Shown piece by piece: positions 25,231-34,554 of a DNA stretch of 64,000 nt; within the stretch, counting starts at the first letter, position 1; each line of letters begins with the position of its first letter. A model generated the notes under the pieces. It saw only the letters and a program-made list of their open reading frames with translations, did not search any database and was not told where the DNA came from. The position numbers and the translations under genes are program-made. The DNA comes from a virus, in the IMG/VR virus record IMGVR_UViG_3300042544_001590, positions 1-64,000 of that record; one strand, given 5' to 3'.

Positions 25231-25997
25231 AATCACTGATCATAGGTAGTCACGCTATCCGCCATTGGTTTCCCGATTTTCCAAGGGAGCCAAAGGACAT
25301 GGATATCATGTGCGAACAAGGCACTAGCACTAAAGAGGTGGAATATCTCTGGATACCAGAATACCAATATTTTCTGGATAGTAATCAAGATGAACAATAT
25401 CTTGACAAAGATCACCTATATACGCTAAAATTGTCGCATTTGGGTTTTAATATCTTCTGGGAAAAGCATTGCTCCGATGTATGCTTTCTCAAATCAAAGG
25501 GATGTGTTGCCGATGAAAAATTATATAAGAAATTAGTGAAAGCATGGATTTTGAAACATGGCAAACAGTGGGCTTCCCTGAAAGGTAAGGACTCCCAAAC
25601 ATTCTTTGAGGATGCAGTGAAGCGAAAGTATGTCCATGATACTATCCATGACGCGGTAGCCATCTACGACAAACCTTTATACGAATCCTTGGTGTATGAA
25701 GGTGTATCATGTTCCAAAAAAGGATTTGACAAATTATCGTATGATGATAAATTGAATTTAGTCCGAGAGGAAGTCTATGTCACCGCTTTAGAGAGGTGGT
25801 TAATCCCCCATGACTTCAAATTCTCAAAGATTGAAGCGTATCAGAAAGCTTTGAAGAAATTGGCTACAACCATGAGTAGTGGGTGGTTCAAGTTCTTCAT
25901 CCTAACAAACATTGATGTCCTGAGAAACGATAGGGATTTCTCTTACATTGATAAATTCAAACAAGCAGAACAACAAAATAAATTAAGAACAGTATGA
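25227..25997 (+). CDS. Nucleotidyltransferase-like protein
   Basis: 256 residues. The N-terminus SLIIGSHAIRHWFPDFPREP, followed by KDMDIM, has the GS...DxD pattern of a minimal nucleotidyltransferase fold. The C-terminal region is helical. Substrate unknown. Start at the ATGA overlap. Confidence 0.6.
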   Translation: MKSLIIGSHAIRHWFPDFPREPKDMDIMCEQGTSTKEVEYLWIPEYQYFLDSNQDEQYLDKDHLYTLKLSHLGFNIFWEKHCSDVCFLKSKGCVADEKLYKKLVKAWILKHGKQWASLKGKDSQTFFEDAVKRKYVHDTIHDAVAIYDKPLYESLVYEGVSCSKKGFDKLSYDDKLNLVREEVYVTALERWLIPHDFKFSKIEAYQKALKKLATTMSSGWFKFFILTNIDVLRNDRDFSYIDKFKQAEQQNKLRTV

Positions 25998-26464
25998 AAA
26001 CAAGCAAAGAAATAGAAGCGGAAATTGCTCGTATGCAGCAAGAATTGAAAAAAGTGAAGGAATTGGAAAGCGGAAAGCTGCCCAATATTCTGGAGAATTT
26101 TAATCCCAAGAAGATCAAAAAAGTTCTTGATTTTCTCGAAAATAAGGATAATTGTGTAAAATATCTCAAGAATCCAACGGAGCGGCAAGTTAAATGGGGT
26201 ATTGATACATATAGCTTCTATGATTATGAGGAACCCATTCAATTTGGTGATTGGGTTGTAACTTGCGTCGATCAACAAGGGGGTGGTGAAGGTTCGGGAG
26301 AACATTGGCATTGCGTCTTCAAGGTTGAGAAGAGTGGTAATCTTGTGGGACACTATTACATTCCCGGCTACTACCAGTCCTACAATGGAACGGAGATCGA
26401 ATGGGATGGTATCTACGAAGTTGAGCCATATGAGAAGATGGTGATCGACTGGAGAGCGGTTTAA
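25994..26464 (+). CDS. Hypothetical protein
   Basis: 156 residues: an N-terminal coiled coil (EIEAEIARMQQELKKVKELE), then a beta-rich part with a Gly-rich turn (QQGGGEGSGEHWHCVFKVEK). The stop is the TAA of the next motif. Confidence 0.65.
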   Translation: MKTSKEIEAEIARMQQELKKVKELESGKLPNILENFNPKKIKKVLDFLENKDNCVKYLKNPTERQVKWGIDTYSFYDYEEPIQFGDWVVTCVDQQGGGEGSGEHWHCVFKVEKSGNLVGHYYIPGYYQSYNGTEIEWDGIYEVEPYEKMVIDWRAV

Positions 26465-26485
26465 AAACTAGCGTATGGTCGTTCC

Positions 26486-26923
26486 ATGCTGAAAGCGAAA
26501 GGAACCATCAAGGTAGAGTCCAGAAAATCCCGTATTGTCGTGGAGACAGGATCGGATATTTTGGACTACTATGGGTGGTTCCTTTCGCGGGAGTACTGGA
26601 TCAAGTTACAGAAGCCCTTACACGATGCTCACATAACAGTATGCTTCCATCGCTACCATAAAGATGTTGATTGGAAGAAAGCTGAATACTATGATGGAGA
26701 AGAAATTGAATTTGAATATGATCCTTATCTCATTCGGGGGGGATACACCAAAGGATTCATCATGTTTTATTTAAAGGTTTATTCAGAGCAGATTGACAAA
26801 ATGAAAAAGGAACTTAACATTGTGGATGGAGATTCATATCATGGACTTCACCTTACAGTGGCGAACGGAAAAAATGGTAATGTTCAACCATATTGGCCGG
26901 AAATGATCACCGTTAAAAACTAG
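26486..26923 (+). CDS. Hypothetical protein
   Basis: 145 residues, basic/aromatic, no family recognised. Two His-containing segments (HITVCFHRYH and HGLHLTVANGK) recall the paired H-x-T/S motifs of 2H phosphoesterases, a weak resemblance. Motif variant AAAAACTAGCGTATGGT, 6-nt spacer. Ends VKN with the motif TAG. Confidence 0.6.
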   Translation: MLKAKGTIKVESRKSRIVVETGSDILDYYGWFLSREYWIKLQKPLHDAHITVCFHRYHKDVDWKKAEYYDGEEIEFEYDPYLIRGGYTKGFIMFYLKVYSEQIDKMKKELNIVDGDSYHGLHLTVANGKNGNVQPYWPEMITVKN

Positions 26924-26939
26924 AATACAATACAAAAAT

Positions 26940-27347
26940 ATGGCAACAAGAAGCAGCATTAGCATTAAGACACCGGAAGGTAAATATCGTGGAATTTACT
27001 GCCACAACGATGGCTATCTATCATATAATGGTAGGGTTCTCAAGGAACACTATACCGATGTGGATAAGATCAACCGTCTGATTGATCTGGGAGACATTTC
27101 ATCTCTTGGGGAACGGGTGGAACCGATTGGGGAACATTCGTTTGACAAATCAGAAAGGGGAACTACCGTAGCTTATGGTAGGGATCGGAGAGAAAGGAAT
27201 GTAGTGTTCAAAGTGGTGGAAGAATTGAAATCCATTCCTGATAATTACGATTCCGAATATGATTATGTTTGGGATGACGGTTGGAAGATTCTGAAAAACG
27301 GAAAGCTTCGGGAATTTGAACCAAACGAAAAAGAGGTAGAAGATTGA
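26940..27347 (+). CDS. Conserved phage protein (MATRSSISIKT family)
   Basis: 135 residues. TRSSISIKTPEGKYRGIYCH, then NDGYLSYNGRVLKEHY, and INRLIDLGDISSLGERVEP are typical of a common phage/plasmid family of unknown function. The motif has an 8-nt spacer here. Confidence 0.75.
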   Translation: MATRSSISIKTPEGKYRGIYCHNDGYLSYNGRVLKEHYTDVDKINRLIDLGDISSLGERVEPIGEHSFDKSERGTTVAYGRDRRERNVVFKVVEELKSIPDNYDSEYDYVWDDGWKILKNGKLREFEPNEKEVED

Positions 27348-27352
27348 AAATT

Positions 27353-27673
27353 ATGAATATGGAACACACACTAATTAGGTATATTAGAAACAAGAAGGGA
27401 CAACCCCGTGGGGTGGTCGTAGCTCTGCGGGATAAGAACGAGGTTTGCTATGGCTATTCCATCTGCAATCCGATTGATCGTTGGGATAGGCATGAAGGAT
27501 TGAACCGAGCCATTTCCCGTGCAAAGGAAAGGGAATATGATCTTCCCACCGCTCCAAACACAATCAAACAAATTGTGGAAGGATATGAAAATCTCTCCAA
27601 ACGTGCCGTGAAATATTTCAAGGATTTGCCAAGGGAGATGGTGGAATTTGATAGCATTGAAATCATTCAATAA
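27353..27673 (+). CDS. Hypothetical protein
   Basis: 106 residues. Basic strand region (KKGQPRGVVVALRDKNEVCY) then helical. Start chosen at the first ATG after the upstream stop. The last base overlaps the next ATG. Confidence 0.65.
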   Translation: MNMEHTLIRYIRNKKGQPRGVVVALRDKNEVCYGYSICNPIDRWDRHEGLNRAISRAKEREYDLPTAPNTIKQIVEGYENLSKRAVKYFKDLPREMVEFDSIEIIQ

Positions 27674-27984
27674 TGGTTGAAGAAAAAACATTACCTCTCC
27701 ACGAACTCAAATACTACCATGGTGAAAGCCTTGGTTTTATATTTTCTGGTGTGATACCATCTTCCAATGATGCCATCCAGCGATTGGCGAACAATCTGGT
27801 GAGGTGGGGGGTATCCAAAAAGCTACCGGAGTTCTATGTTCGGGTGACTCCAAATGAAGTGGCATTCATTTACGCTCCCGATTCAGAATTTAAGCAAGCG
27901 GCATTCTATCAAGCATGTGGGCAGTTCAACGTGATGGGAATATTTACCATTGACACATTGGCATCATGGCTTAAATTACATTAA
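27673..27984 (+). CDS. Hypothetical protein
   Basis: 103 residues, unrecognised, fairly hydrophobic. TAATG junction with the upstream gene implies coupled translation. Confidence 0.65.
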   Translation: MVEEKTLPLHELKYYHGESLGFIFSGVIPSSNDAIQRLANNLVRWGVSKKLPEFYVRVTPNEVAFIYAPDSEFKQAAFYQACGQFNVMGIFTIDTLASWLKLH

Positions 27985-27985
27985 T

Positions 27986-28204
27986 ATGAAAAAGAAATAC
28001 TTAGTGGAAGCTTTGGCAGCTTTTGAGGATGATGATCACATCATGATTGGGGATGATGCTTTATCATGGGTTCCAAAAATTACTAAAATATGCGGTGGTA
28101 GAATTCCATATATGGTATATTATTGTATTCGTAATAAGGGGCATACTGGTAGATGTTATTGCACCTGTAAGGATGTGGACTTCGATGCTGAAATATTTGA
28201 TTGA
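27986..28204 (+). CDS. Small hypothetical protein
   Basis: 72 residues. The C-terminal half has Cys/His residues (YCIRNKGHTGRCYCTC) that could form a zinc site. Begins 1 bp after the upstream stop and overlaps the next ATG. Confidence 0.6.
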   Translation: MKKKYLVEALAAFEDDDHIMIGDDALSWVPKITKICGGRIPYMVYYCIRNKGHTGRCYCTCKDVDFDAEIFD

Positions 28205-28440
28205 TGGACTACCAATTGATTATGCTACCATTGGAAGCTGGGGGAACATGTATCCTTGATTATGATCCTGAAATCCATGAGAATATGGAAAAATCCATCA
28301 TGCTATGTGGTAGGGAGGATTTGGTGTTGTGTTCCGTTCCCGTGGTATATCAGGGTAAGTGTTCCTTACACTTGATAAGTGATAATGAGAATTTAGATGA
28401 CTTTTGGGAAACGTGTGTTAAGGTAAGCGACGATGAATAA
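28204..28440 (+). CDS. Small acidic hypothetical protein
   Basis: 78 residues, acidic, with two or three Cys. ATG overlaps the upstream TGA. Overlaps the next gene by 8 bp. Confidence 0.6.
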   Translation: MDYQLIMLPLEAGGTCILDYDPEIHENMEKSIMLCGREDLVLCSVPVVYQGKCSLHLISDNENLDDFWETCVKVSDDE

Positions 28441-28867
28441 CGAAATAATATTACCGATTGAATTGTTTGATGGTCGCCTATCTCTCCTTGAGATAGGGAC
28501 AGTGGGCGTTATCATGTCTTATCCCCACCAAGCCAAGGATGTGCTTGACAAATGGGATGGAACTGCTATCTTCAACCAGACGATCAACCAGATGATGGAT
28601 CGGGGAATGATTACCGTGGAAGGTGATGAACTGGTATTGAAAATCGATGATGAACAACCAAAGTATAATAATATGAAAATTGAAACGGCATTAAACGAAT
28701 TGTATAACAATGGAATTTGCAATGAGGACAACGTGGAAGCGATCCGTGATGTCATGGAAGAGCTTTCCAACGAATTCTATCATTTGGGTTATGAGGATGG
28801 TAGGATTGATTTTAACGTGGATGGTGATACATTCACTGCATATGGTAAGAAAGAGGACTTCTCTTAA
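28433..28867 (+). CDS. Acidic hypothetical protein, possible winged helix
   Basis: 144 residues. The stretch SLLEIGTVGVIMSYPHQAKD through NQMMDRGMITVEGDELVLKI resembles a winged-helix fold used by phage regulators. The C-terminal half is helical and acidic. The stop is the motif's TAA. Confidence 0.6.
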   Translation: MNNEIILPIELFDGRLSLLEIGTVGVIMSYPHQAKDVLDKWDGTAIFNQTINQMMDRGMITVEGDELVLKIDDEQPKYNNMKIETALNELYNNGICNEDNVEAIRDVMEELSNEFYHLGYEDGRIDFNVDGDTFTAYGKKEDFS

Positions 28868-28888
28868 AAACTAGACTACACTGATACC

Positions 28889-29086
28889 ATGAAAGCAAGT
28901 TATCGCAAAACAAAGACTGGATATTACCCTGTAATTATCTTCAATAACAAATCGCGCATGACGCATCGTGTCCAATGTTTCACAAAAGATTCGGCAATTA
29001 GGCTTGCGGAAAGTGTTATCAACGACATTATCAATGTCGGGATTATCTCAGAATATCAAGAAAATGAACATTCAAGCATACGTTAA
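28889..29086 (+). CDS. Small basic hypothetical protein
   Basis: 65 residues. KASYRKTKTGYYPVIIFNNK and CFTKDSAIRLAESVINDIIN suggest a strand-strand-helix fold. Motif TACACT, spacer GATACC. Confidence 0.6.
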   Translation: MKASYRKTKTGYYPVIIFNNKSRMTHRVQCFTKDSAIRLAESVINDIINVGIISEYQENEHSSIR

Positions 29087-29276
29087 TATTGAGCCTATAA
29101 CAATCAAGAGAGAATTGACCAGAGGTGAGTGTCTGGAATTCATCACGGAAATTGATGCTGCATACAAGGATGTGGGTTTCACGTTGGAATTGATCAAAAT
29201 CCTGATGAAGTCTGTTAAGGGTGATCTGGAGGATTTTGAATGGAATGAATTATTGGAATCATTCACGAAATTATGA
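29064..29276 (+). CDS. Small hypothetical protein
   Basis: 70 residues (MNIQAYVNIEPITIKRELTR...), helical C-terminus. Overlaps the previous gene by 23 bp and the next ATG by 4 bp. Confidence 0.6.
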   Translation: MNIQAYVNIEPITIKRELTRGECLEFITEIDAAYKDVGFTLELIKILMKSVKGDLEDFEWNELLESFTKL

Positions 29277-29707
29277 TCAAGATACCTGAAGAAATTATAA
29301 ACAGATTCAATTTACCAAATACGGCATTTTTATCTGGAAGTAGAGCCATGGGATTCCCAAGAGAAGGGAGTGATTGGGATGTTTGCTTTCCCAATCACTT
29401 AATAGCTGATATTAAAGACAAATGTGATAATATCAAGGAAAGTGAATACTTTGAGGGATTTGTAACACAATTTGGAGAATATAAAGTGAATTTTATCCCT
29501 CTCCATCCCTTAGATATGGTTTGTTGGATTTTAGCAACCAAAACAATTGCTGATTTGAACAACACCTTCGAACATACCAGAATTAAAGAACCGGATATGC
29601 GCCATGGGATATTTGAAACATTCAGGGGAGTGTTCAAAACGACCATTGTTTACGAGGGAGCAAAGGCACTTGATCCGATAATTGAAAAGCTGCTTGCCGA
29701 TTCTTAA
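29273..29707 (+). CDS. Nucleotidyltransferase-fold protein
   Basis: 144 residues. FLSGSRAMGFPREGSDWDVC is a clear GSRAxG...SDxD minimal nucleotidyltransferase signature. A third acidic residue may be in the following strands. Proteins of this type modify nucleic acids, proteins or small molecules; the target is unknown. Second such gene in the window. Confidence 0.7.
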   Translation: MIKIPEEIINRFNLPNTAFLSGSRAMGFPREGSDWDVCFPNHLIADIKDKCDNIKESEYFEGFVTQFGEYKVNFIPLHPLDMVCWILATKTIADLNNTFEHTRIKEPDMRHGIFETFRGVFKTTIVYEGAKALDPIIEKLLADS

Positions 29708-29728
29708 AAACTAGACTACACCGATACC

Positions 29729-29995
29729 ATGGAAAGATTAATTGTTGCTGCTGCCATGCTAATGGATGATGGGGATGTTGTGGTCGGTATCCGACACTTT
29801 TCCCCTGAAATGCGTAAGATTATGTTTAAAGCTTATGGGGAAAAATATCATTTGAAAGTCAAGGAACAAGGATTTGTGGATCAAATGGGGGTATTTTTAA
29901 GTCGTGAGGATGCTTGGAAAATAGCTGAAAAAGAAGGTCAGATCAGACGAAAAGTATCTTCTGAGGGAACGCTCTACAGTGAGAACCTTTATTAA
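29729..29995 (+). CDS. Hypothetical protein
   Basis: 88 residues. RLIVAAAMLMDDGDVVVGIR, then HFSPEMRKIM and later GVFLSREDAWKIAEKEGQI, look like a small conserved phage protein. Function unknown. Motif (TACACC), 6-nt spacer. Confidence 0.65.
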   Translation: MERLIVAAAMLMDDGDVVVGIRHFSPEMRKIMFKAYGEKYHLKVKEQGFVDQMGVFLSREDAWKIAEKEGQIRRKVSSEGTLYSENLY

Positions 29996-30016
29996 AAACT
30001 AGATCACACTCAGGAC

Positions 30017-30307
30017 ATGAAGCAAGAACTTTATATCGAACTTGATGGTAACACATCCAAAGAACTTTGGGATAATCTAATGGATTTGATGTGTGAAGCA
30101 TGTAAATGTAAAAACGATGAGGGGGTGGACGAATGGCCACTGTTGATGTCAAAGAGTTATAAGGGACTGATCAAAGTGGTTGATCTTGGCAAGGGGAATA
30201 CCAGCGGAAACCAATATCATAAAGATGTAGAGATCAAAAAATTGAAAGCCGAAATTACCAATTTGGAGAATAGAAAATCGGGACACAATATTTTGAATTA
30301 TGTGTGA
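30017..30307 (+). CDS. Hypothetical protein
   Basis: 96 residues, acidic start, coiled-coil end (DVEIKKLKAEITNLENRKSG). Motif variant CACACT, 6-nt spacer. Overlaps the next gene by 8 bp. Confidence 0.6.
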   Translation: MKQELYIELDGNTSKELWDNLMDLMCEACKCKNDEGVDEWPLLMSKSYKGLIKVVDLGKGNTSGNQYHKDVEIKKLKAEITNLENRKSGHNILNYV

Positions 30308-30485
30308 TTGTTATAAAATTGGTGGACCTTGGATTGCAGAAGACCCAAATTGTCCAGTTCATGGAACTGAGGCTAGGATTAAAACAAACAAGATTGAAGC
30401 TCTTAAAACAAGAGCCGATCAAGCTACAAATCTTGAAGAAGTGACGGCAATATTAAAAGACTTTATTGATCTACAATCGGAATGA
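30300..30485 (+). CDS. Small Cys/His protein
   Basis: 61 residues, with CDC and CPVHG near the N-terminus forming a possible metal site, then a helix. Operon-internal. Confidence 0.6.
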   Translation: MCDCYKIGGPWIAEDPNCPVHGTEARIKTNKIEALKTRADQATNLEEVTAILKDFIDLQSE

Positions 30486-30516
30486 TTTCTTTTAAAAACT
30501 AGACTACACTGATACC

Positions 30517-31473
30517 ATGCAGATTAACACGCTAGAAACCAAATTCGCCAAATGCTCGTCAATTGAGATTCCCGATTCCTATTACAATAGGATGACTACG
30601 GGATGTCCTGAAATTGACCTGATGTTCGGCACGGAACATCTCATGGGATTTATGGCTGGAAGCGCGATTGCGATGACGGGAACTCCGGGGGCTGGAAAAT
30701 CCACCTTCACTTTGTTGGTATCTCAAATGCTTGCCACTCAAGGTAAACGTGCCGCCATTGCCTCTGGAGAGGAATCCCATCTTCAAATCGCCTATGCTTG
30801 CAAGCGTCTTGGTGTTACCGATGTGGACGTTGCCCATATCAAGAATGTGGAAGAAATTGCGGAAGCCATGCACCATTACGATTTCATGGTTGTGGATAGC
30901 TTTCAAGCCCTTCGTTCCAACAAGAACATGAAAAAGAGGGAATTCTATCAATACGCTCAGGATTTGCTTCTATCAACTGCCAAGGAGACGGGATGCGTTC
31001 TGGTGTTCGTTCTCCATATCACCACCCAAGGACTGCCCAAGGGCGGAACCGATATCATCCATGCCGTGGATGTGAACATGAAAGTCACGGTGGATAAGGA
31101 GGATGATTCCATGCGTCTCTTTCATGTATATAAGAATCGCTTTGGAGAAACCAAGATTCATATGGCAATGATGACTTCCAAGGGATTTGACTTCAAGGGT
31201 GCTTATGTTGCTCCTGTGGAAGCTGAAAAGCCTAAGAAGGATAAGACTCCCACTGCGGAGATTCGCAAGGAAGAAATTCTCAATATGGATGAACCTTCCC
31301 ACTTGACTATGGATCGGGTGTGTGATAGGCTTGGGGTAGCGGGACACACTGCTGGCATTCTCCTTCGGGAGCTTGTCGGAGAGGGCAAGATGCAGAAGTA
31401 TGGTAGGGGTGTGAATGCTGTTTGGAAGATCGCGCAGGAATGTCAGAAATTACACAAACATTTAACGAAATGA
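30517..31473 (+). CDS. RadA/RecA-like ATPase with C-terminal winged helix
   Basis: 318 residues. Walker A GTPGAGKST near residues 55-63, Walker B HYDFMVVDSFQAL, and the RadA/Sms signature KNRFGET near residue 205. The usual N-terminal zinc finger and C-terminal Lon-like domain of RadA are missing. Instead residues ~250-310 look like a winged helix (EEILNMDEPSHLTMDRVCDR...). Likely acts in phage recombination or replication. Motif with TACACT and 6-nt spacer. Confidence 0.8.
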   Translation: MQINTLETKFAKCSSIEIPDSYYNRMTTGCPEIDLMFGTEHLMGFMAGSAIAMTGTPGAGKSTFTLLVSQMLATQGKRAAIASGEESHLQIAYACKRLGVTDVDVAHIKNVEEIAEAMHHYDFMVVDSFQALRSNKNMKKREFYQYAQDLLLSTAKETGCVLVFVLHITTQGLPKGGTDIIHAVDVNMKVTVDKEDDSMRLFHVYKNRFGETKIHMAMMTSKGFDFKGAYVAPVEAEKPKKDKTPTAEIRKEEILNMDEPSHLTMDRVCDRLGVAGHTAGILLRELVGEGKMQKYGRGVNAVWKIAQECQKLHKHLTK

Positions 31474-31595
31474 AAATGATCGCAAACATTCACAATATAG
31501 ATGAGTTTGGGATAAAATTTCAATTTGAAAAATTTAATCGTGGATATATTGTTAATTATGAATATGTAACTGTTAGCTGGGAGGAATTATCATGA
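31470..31595 (+). CDS. Small hypothetical protein
   Basis: 41 residues (MKMIANIHNIDEFGIKFQFE...). The start overlaps the RadA-like stop, and a Shine-Dalgarno for the next gene (GGGAGGA) lies at its end. Overlap at both ends supports it being real. Confidence 0.55.
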   Translation: MKMIANIHNIDEFGIKFQFEKFNRGYIVNYEYVTVSWEELS

Positions 31596-31903
31596 AACTT
31601 AATAATATACTACAAGAAAAAATCGAAAAGATGTGTTGTGATGATCTTATACGTGATCCGTATAGGAAACAAGAATTCGACACATTTTACGGTGAAAGCT
31701 TTGAAAATAAGAATCAAATTCTGAGATTGGTTATGGAAAGCCATAATATTGGATTGGATTTGACTACCATTCAATGTTTCCAGATTTGGGATTGTCTTTC
31801 TGCTCAATGGGGTTGTTCTGGTTTTATGAATATACCAAATGATCCTGAAAAATTGGAGAAAATGTTTGGGGAAGCAATTGAAACATTTTTAAAATTATCA
31901 TGA
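31592..31903 (+). CDS. Hypothetical protein
   Basis: 103 residues, helical, acidic, no family recognised. Preceded by GGGAGGA; ATGA overlaps on both sides. Confidence 0.65.
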   Translation: MKLNNILQEKIEKMCCDDLIRDPYRKQEFDTFYGESFENKNQILRLVMESHNIGLDLTTIQCFQIWDCLSAQWGCSGFMNIPNDPEKLEKMFGEAIETFLKLS

Positions 31904-32433
31904 AATTAAATCAACGAGAACAAACGATCCTGAAAGCCATGCAAGAGGGAGAGAGATGTATCTATATGCCATACCGTGGGCGTCTCAATCCCCACGCATA
32001 TTTCACCATTGGACATATTGGTAAATGCACCCGTGAAATCAATAAATTGATTAAATTGGGATTGGTTATCCATGAGAATGTTGGGTATAATAGAGATAAC
32101 GTAGTCCTAACACCAGAAGGAAAATCATTTCAATTGGATTTGGAAGAACCCTATGATGTGTGGGTAGTCAATAGCAATTGGTGTGTGAAAGTTGAGAAAT
32201 ATTCAGGATTCCTAAAAGAACACACTTTGTTGATGGCAAATGGTAGTTCCGTTAAGAAAGGCAAGGATCGGGAATTCTTTTTGGATAGAGCCAAAGCATT
32301 TGAATACGCCATTGGATTGCAAGAACGGCATGTTTACTCAGCGAAGGGAAAGGTTGAAATGGCTGAGAAAGCCTTGGAAGGCATTCAAAAGCACATGGAA
32401 AATCCAGAAGAGGATGCGGCTAGATATCTTTAA
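31900..32433 (+). CDS. Winged-helix-like protein
   Basis: 177 residues. The N-terminal NQREQTILKAMQEGERCIYM followed by TREINKLIKLGLVIHENVGY and VVLTPEGKS is a typical winged-helix reader head, so a DNA-binding regulator is possible. The C-terminal half is helical. Stop at the motif TAA. Confidence 0.6.
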   Translation: MKLNQREQTILKAMQEGERCIYMPYRGRLNPHAYFTIGHIGKCTREINKLIKLGLVIHENVGYNRDNVVLTPEGKSFQLDLEEPYDVWVVNSNWCVKVEKYSGFLKEHTLLMANGSSVKKGKDREFFLDRAKAFEYAIGLQERHVYSAKGKVEMAEKALEGIQKHMENPEEDAARYL

Positions 32434-32454
32434 AAACTAGAATACAATCATCTC

Positions 32455-33063
32455 ATGAAAATTACAAACATTAAATTTCCTGAATTTACAGGACTTCGTT
32501 GCCTGATGATGCCTTATATCCAAGGAGAACCCGAATCGGTTCCCGTGGAATATAGAACCAAATATGACGATATCATCAAAAATATCTTTTTCAAGAAAGG
32601 CGATATCGGGTATCTAACCATTGACGAATCGGAAGCTATTGCTGGCAATCCCCATAGGGGCGCAAGGGCAAAGCATGGGAGGGCATTACACACTGAAGCG
32701 GGTCGTCATCCTGATACATCCTATCAATGGGGTGGTGGTAATAATTGGGGTGGATCAAATAGGGTTACATTGGATTCCGATGTGGAAATCCTCCTAGCCA
32801 ATAATCTGGATGATTCCTGTGCATTGTGGGATACCACTCATTACGATACGACATTGGATGGAGATATTGGACATCTGGCTGATCAATACCCATATGATAA
32901 AGCAGTCTTTATGAAGACGGGAGAAGTCCATAAGATCGGTATCCTGACTCCCCATGAAAGCATTCCAGTTAAGGAAAACACATTCCGACAATTCTTGAGA
33001 ATCGTTTCATCTGGTGTGCATGGAAGGGAATCTTACTTTACGGTCAATCCCCTGATGGCTTAA
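32455..33063 (+). CDS. Hypothetical protein
   Basis: 202 residues. Acidic with His-rich segments (GARAKHGRALHTEAGRHPDT). No motif recognised. Motif (TACAAT), 6-nt spacer. Confidence 0.65.
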   Translation: MKITNIKFPEFTGLRCLMMPYIQGEPESVPVEYRTKYDDIIKNIFFKKGDIGYLTIDESEAIAGNPHRGARAKHGRALHTEAGRHPDTSYQWGGGNNWGGSNRVTLDSDVEILLANNLDDSCALWDTTHYDTTLDGDIGHLADQYPYDKAVFMKTGEVHKIGILTPHESIPVKENTFRQFLRIVSSGVHGRESYFTVNPLMA

Positions 33064-33084
33064 AAACTAGAATACACTATCACT

Positions 33085-33540
33085 ATGAGTAGAAAATATA
33101 TTAAAATCAAGAATTCTTTTGATGATATTATAAAGGTATTGAAAAATAATGGTATTGATCATCAACGAGCCGTTGTTCTAAAAAATGATGTATTTGTAAT
33201 GTTTGATCATCTCAAAAAAGAAATCGAGAGAAGCCAACACCACCATAAAAAATCAATTAAAAAGGAAGATAGATTTGTTAAGATCGAAACCACCAACTCC
33301 GCTAACTCCAAGATCACATATAGACCTGATAATGGGGAATGTCTGATCAAATTGTCAAAGACTACTCCCGAATGGAAAATGGAAATTGCCCAAAAATTTG
33401 GAGAACATGTTATTGCAAATTTTCCCGATGATGTTAAATTGACATTGCGCGGAACTCTCAAATGGAGCGATACCAACAGAAATTTTCACACAACCTTATC
33501 AGATAATAACAAAAGCCAATTTAAAATTATATTCCAATGA
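33085..33540 (+). CDS. Basic hypothetical protein
   Basis: 151 residues, lysine- and histidine-rich (KKEIERSQHHHKKSIKKEDR). It overlaps the RNA ligase start by 4 bp, so it may act with the ligase. Function unknown. Confidence 0.65.
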   Translation: MSRKYIKIKNSFDDIIKVLKNNGIDHQRAVVLKNDVFVMFDHLKKEIERSQHHHKKSIKKEDRFVKIETTNSANSKITYRPDNGECLIKLSKTTPEWKMEIAQKFGEHVIANFPDDVKLTLRGTLKWSDTNRNFHTTLSDNNKSQFKIIFQ

Positions 33541-34553
33541 AACATTACTCATTCCCTAAAATCCGCCAATACCATCAAGTTTTGCGCGATCTGAAACTTC
33601 ATCACCAATACGTTGGCAAGGATGAAATTGGCAATCCCATTTTTGATTCCAGTATCAAGCTTCCCGTAGTGGATTTCGTTGGATATACGAAACTTCATGG
33701 GACGAATTCCTCCATCGTGTTCTCTTATGATGGGTCGTTCTATTGCCAATCAAGGGAGAACGTCATCGATGAGGTGAAAGACAATGCCGGATTTGCCCAT
33801 TGGGTGAATAAGGAAGGAAAGGGAATTTTTGATCTGATCAAGCACCATTTTGATGGGTGGGATGGTAAGGTTGTGTTGTATGGTGAATGGTGTGGAGGTT
33901 CAATTCAAAAGGGTGTTGCCCTGAATGAGCTTCCCAAGATGTTTGTGGTGTTCGGTGGTAAAAAAGTGTGTATTGTTGATGCGGAGACTTCAGAATGGTT
34001 TGATACTTCCCAAATTCAAGATCATTCCATTAATGTCTATAACATCACGGAAGCTCCGCAATATCGCATTTGGGTTGATCTTGAACGTCCTGATAAAGCG
34101 ATTGAGCAAATGACCGCATGGGTTGATGAAATCGATGTGGAATGCCCTTTCGCTAAAATGTTGGGTGTATCTGGACATGGGGAAGGTATCGTATTTCGAG
34201 AAGCTACTAAACATTCGTTTGATAACGCATTCAAGGTAAAGGGAGAATCCCACTCCAAATCCAAGATCAAAAAGCTTCCAACAGTAGATGTGGTCAAGAT
34301 GGATGGTATCCAAGAAGCAGTGGAAACCCATTGCCATGAAGATAGGATGCAACAAATCTACGATAAGATCGTCCTGACGGAAGCCGATAAGGTTCCCCAA
34401 AAGATTGGTGATTTCATCAGGCTATTGATTGAGGACGCATGGATTGAAGAAGGGGATAGCATCAGAGCATCCGATATCTCTCGTAAAGAATTTGGTGCTG
34501 CGGTATCCAAAAAAGCGGCAAGATGGTTTCAAGCTAAAATTTCTGAATTTTAA
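33537..34553 (+). CDS. RNA ligase, Rnl2 type
   Basis: 338 residues. Motif I GYTKLHGTNSSI with the adenylated lysine near residue 52, LYGEWCGGSI (III/IIIa), GHGEGIVFR (IV) and AFKVKGE (V) match the Rnl2/RNA-editing-ligase family. The C-terminal ~90 residues form a helical domain. Rnl2 enzymes seal 3'-OH/5'-PO4 nicks in duplex RNA, complementary to the Rnl1 enzyme at 16.9 kb. Confidence 0.85.
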   Translation: MKHYSFPKIRQYHQVLRDLKLHHQYVGKDEIGNPIFDSSIKLPVVDFVGYTKLHGTNSSIVFSYDGSFYCQSRENVIDEVKDNAGFAHWVNKEGKGIFDLIKHHFDGWDGKVVLYGEWCGGSIQKGVALNELPKMFVVFGGKKVCIVDAETSEWFDTSQIQDHSINVYNITEAPQYRIWVDLERPDKAIEQMTAWVDEIDVECPFAKMLGVSGHGEGIVFREATKHSFDNAFKVKGESHSKSKIKKLPTVDVVKMDGIQEAVETHCHEDRMQQIYDKIVLTEADKVPQKIGDFIRLLIEDAWIEEGDSIRASDISRKEFGAAVSKKAARWFQAKISEF

Positions 34554-34554
34554 T

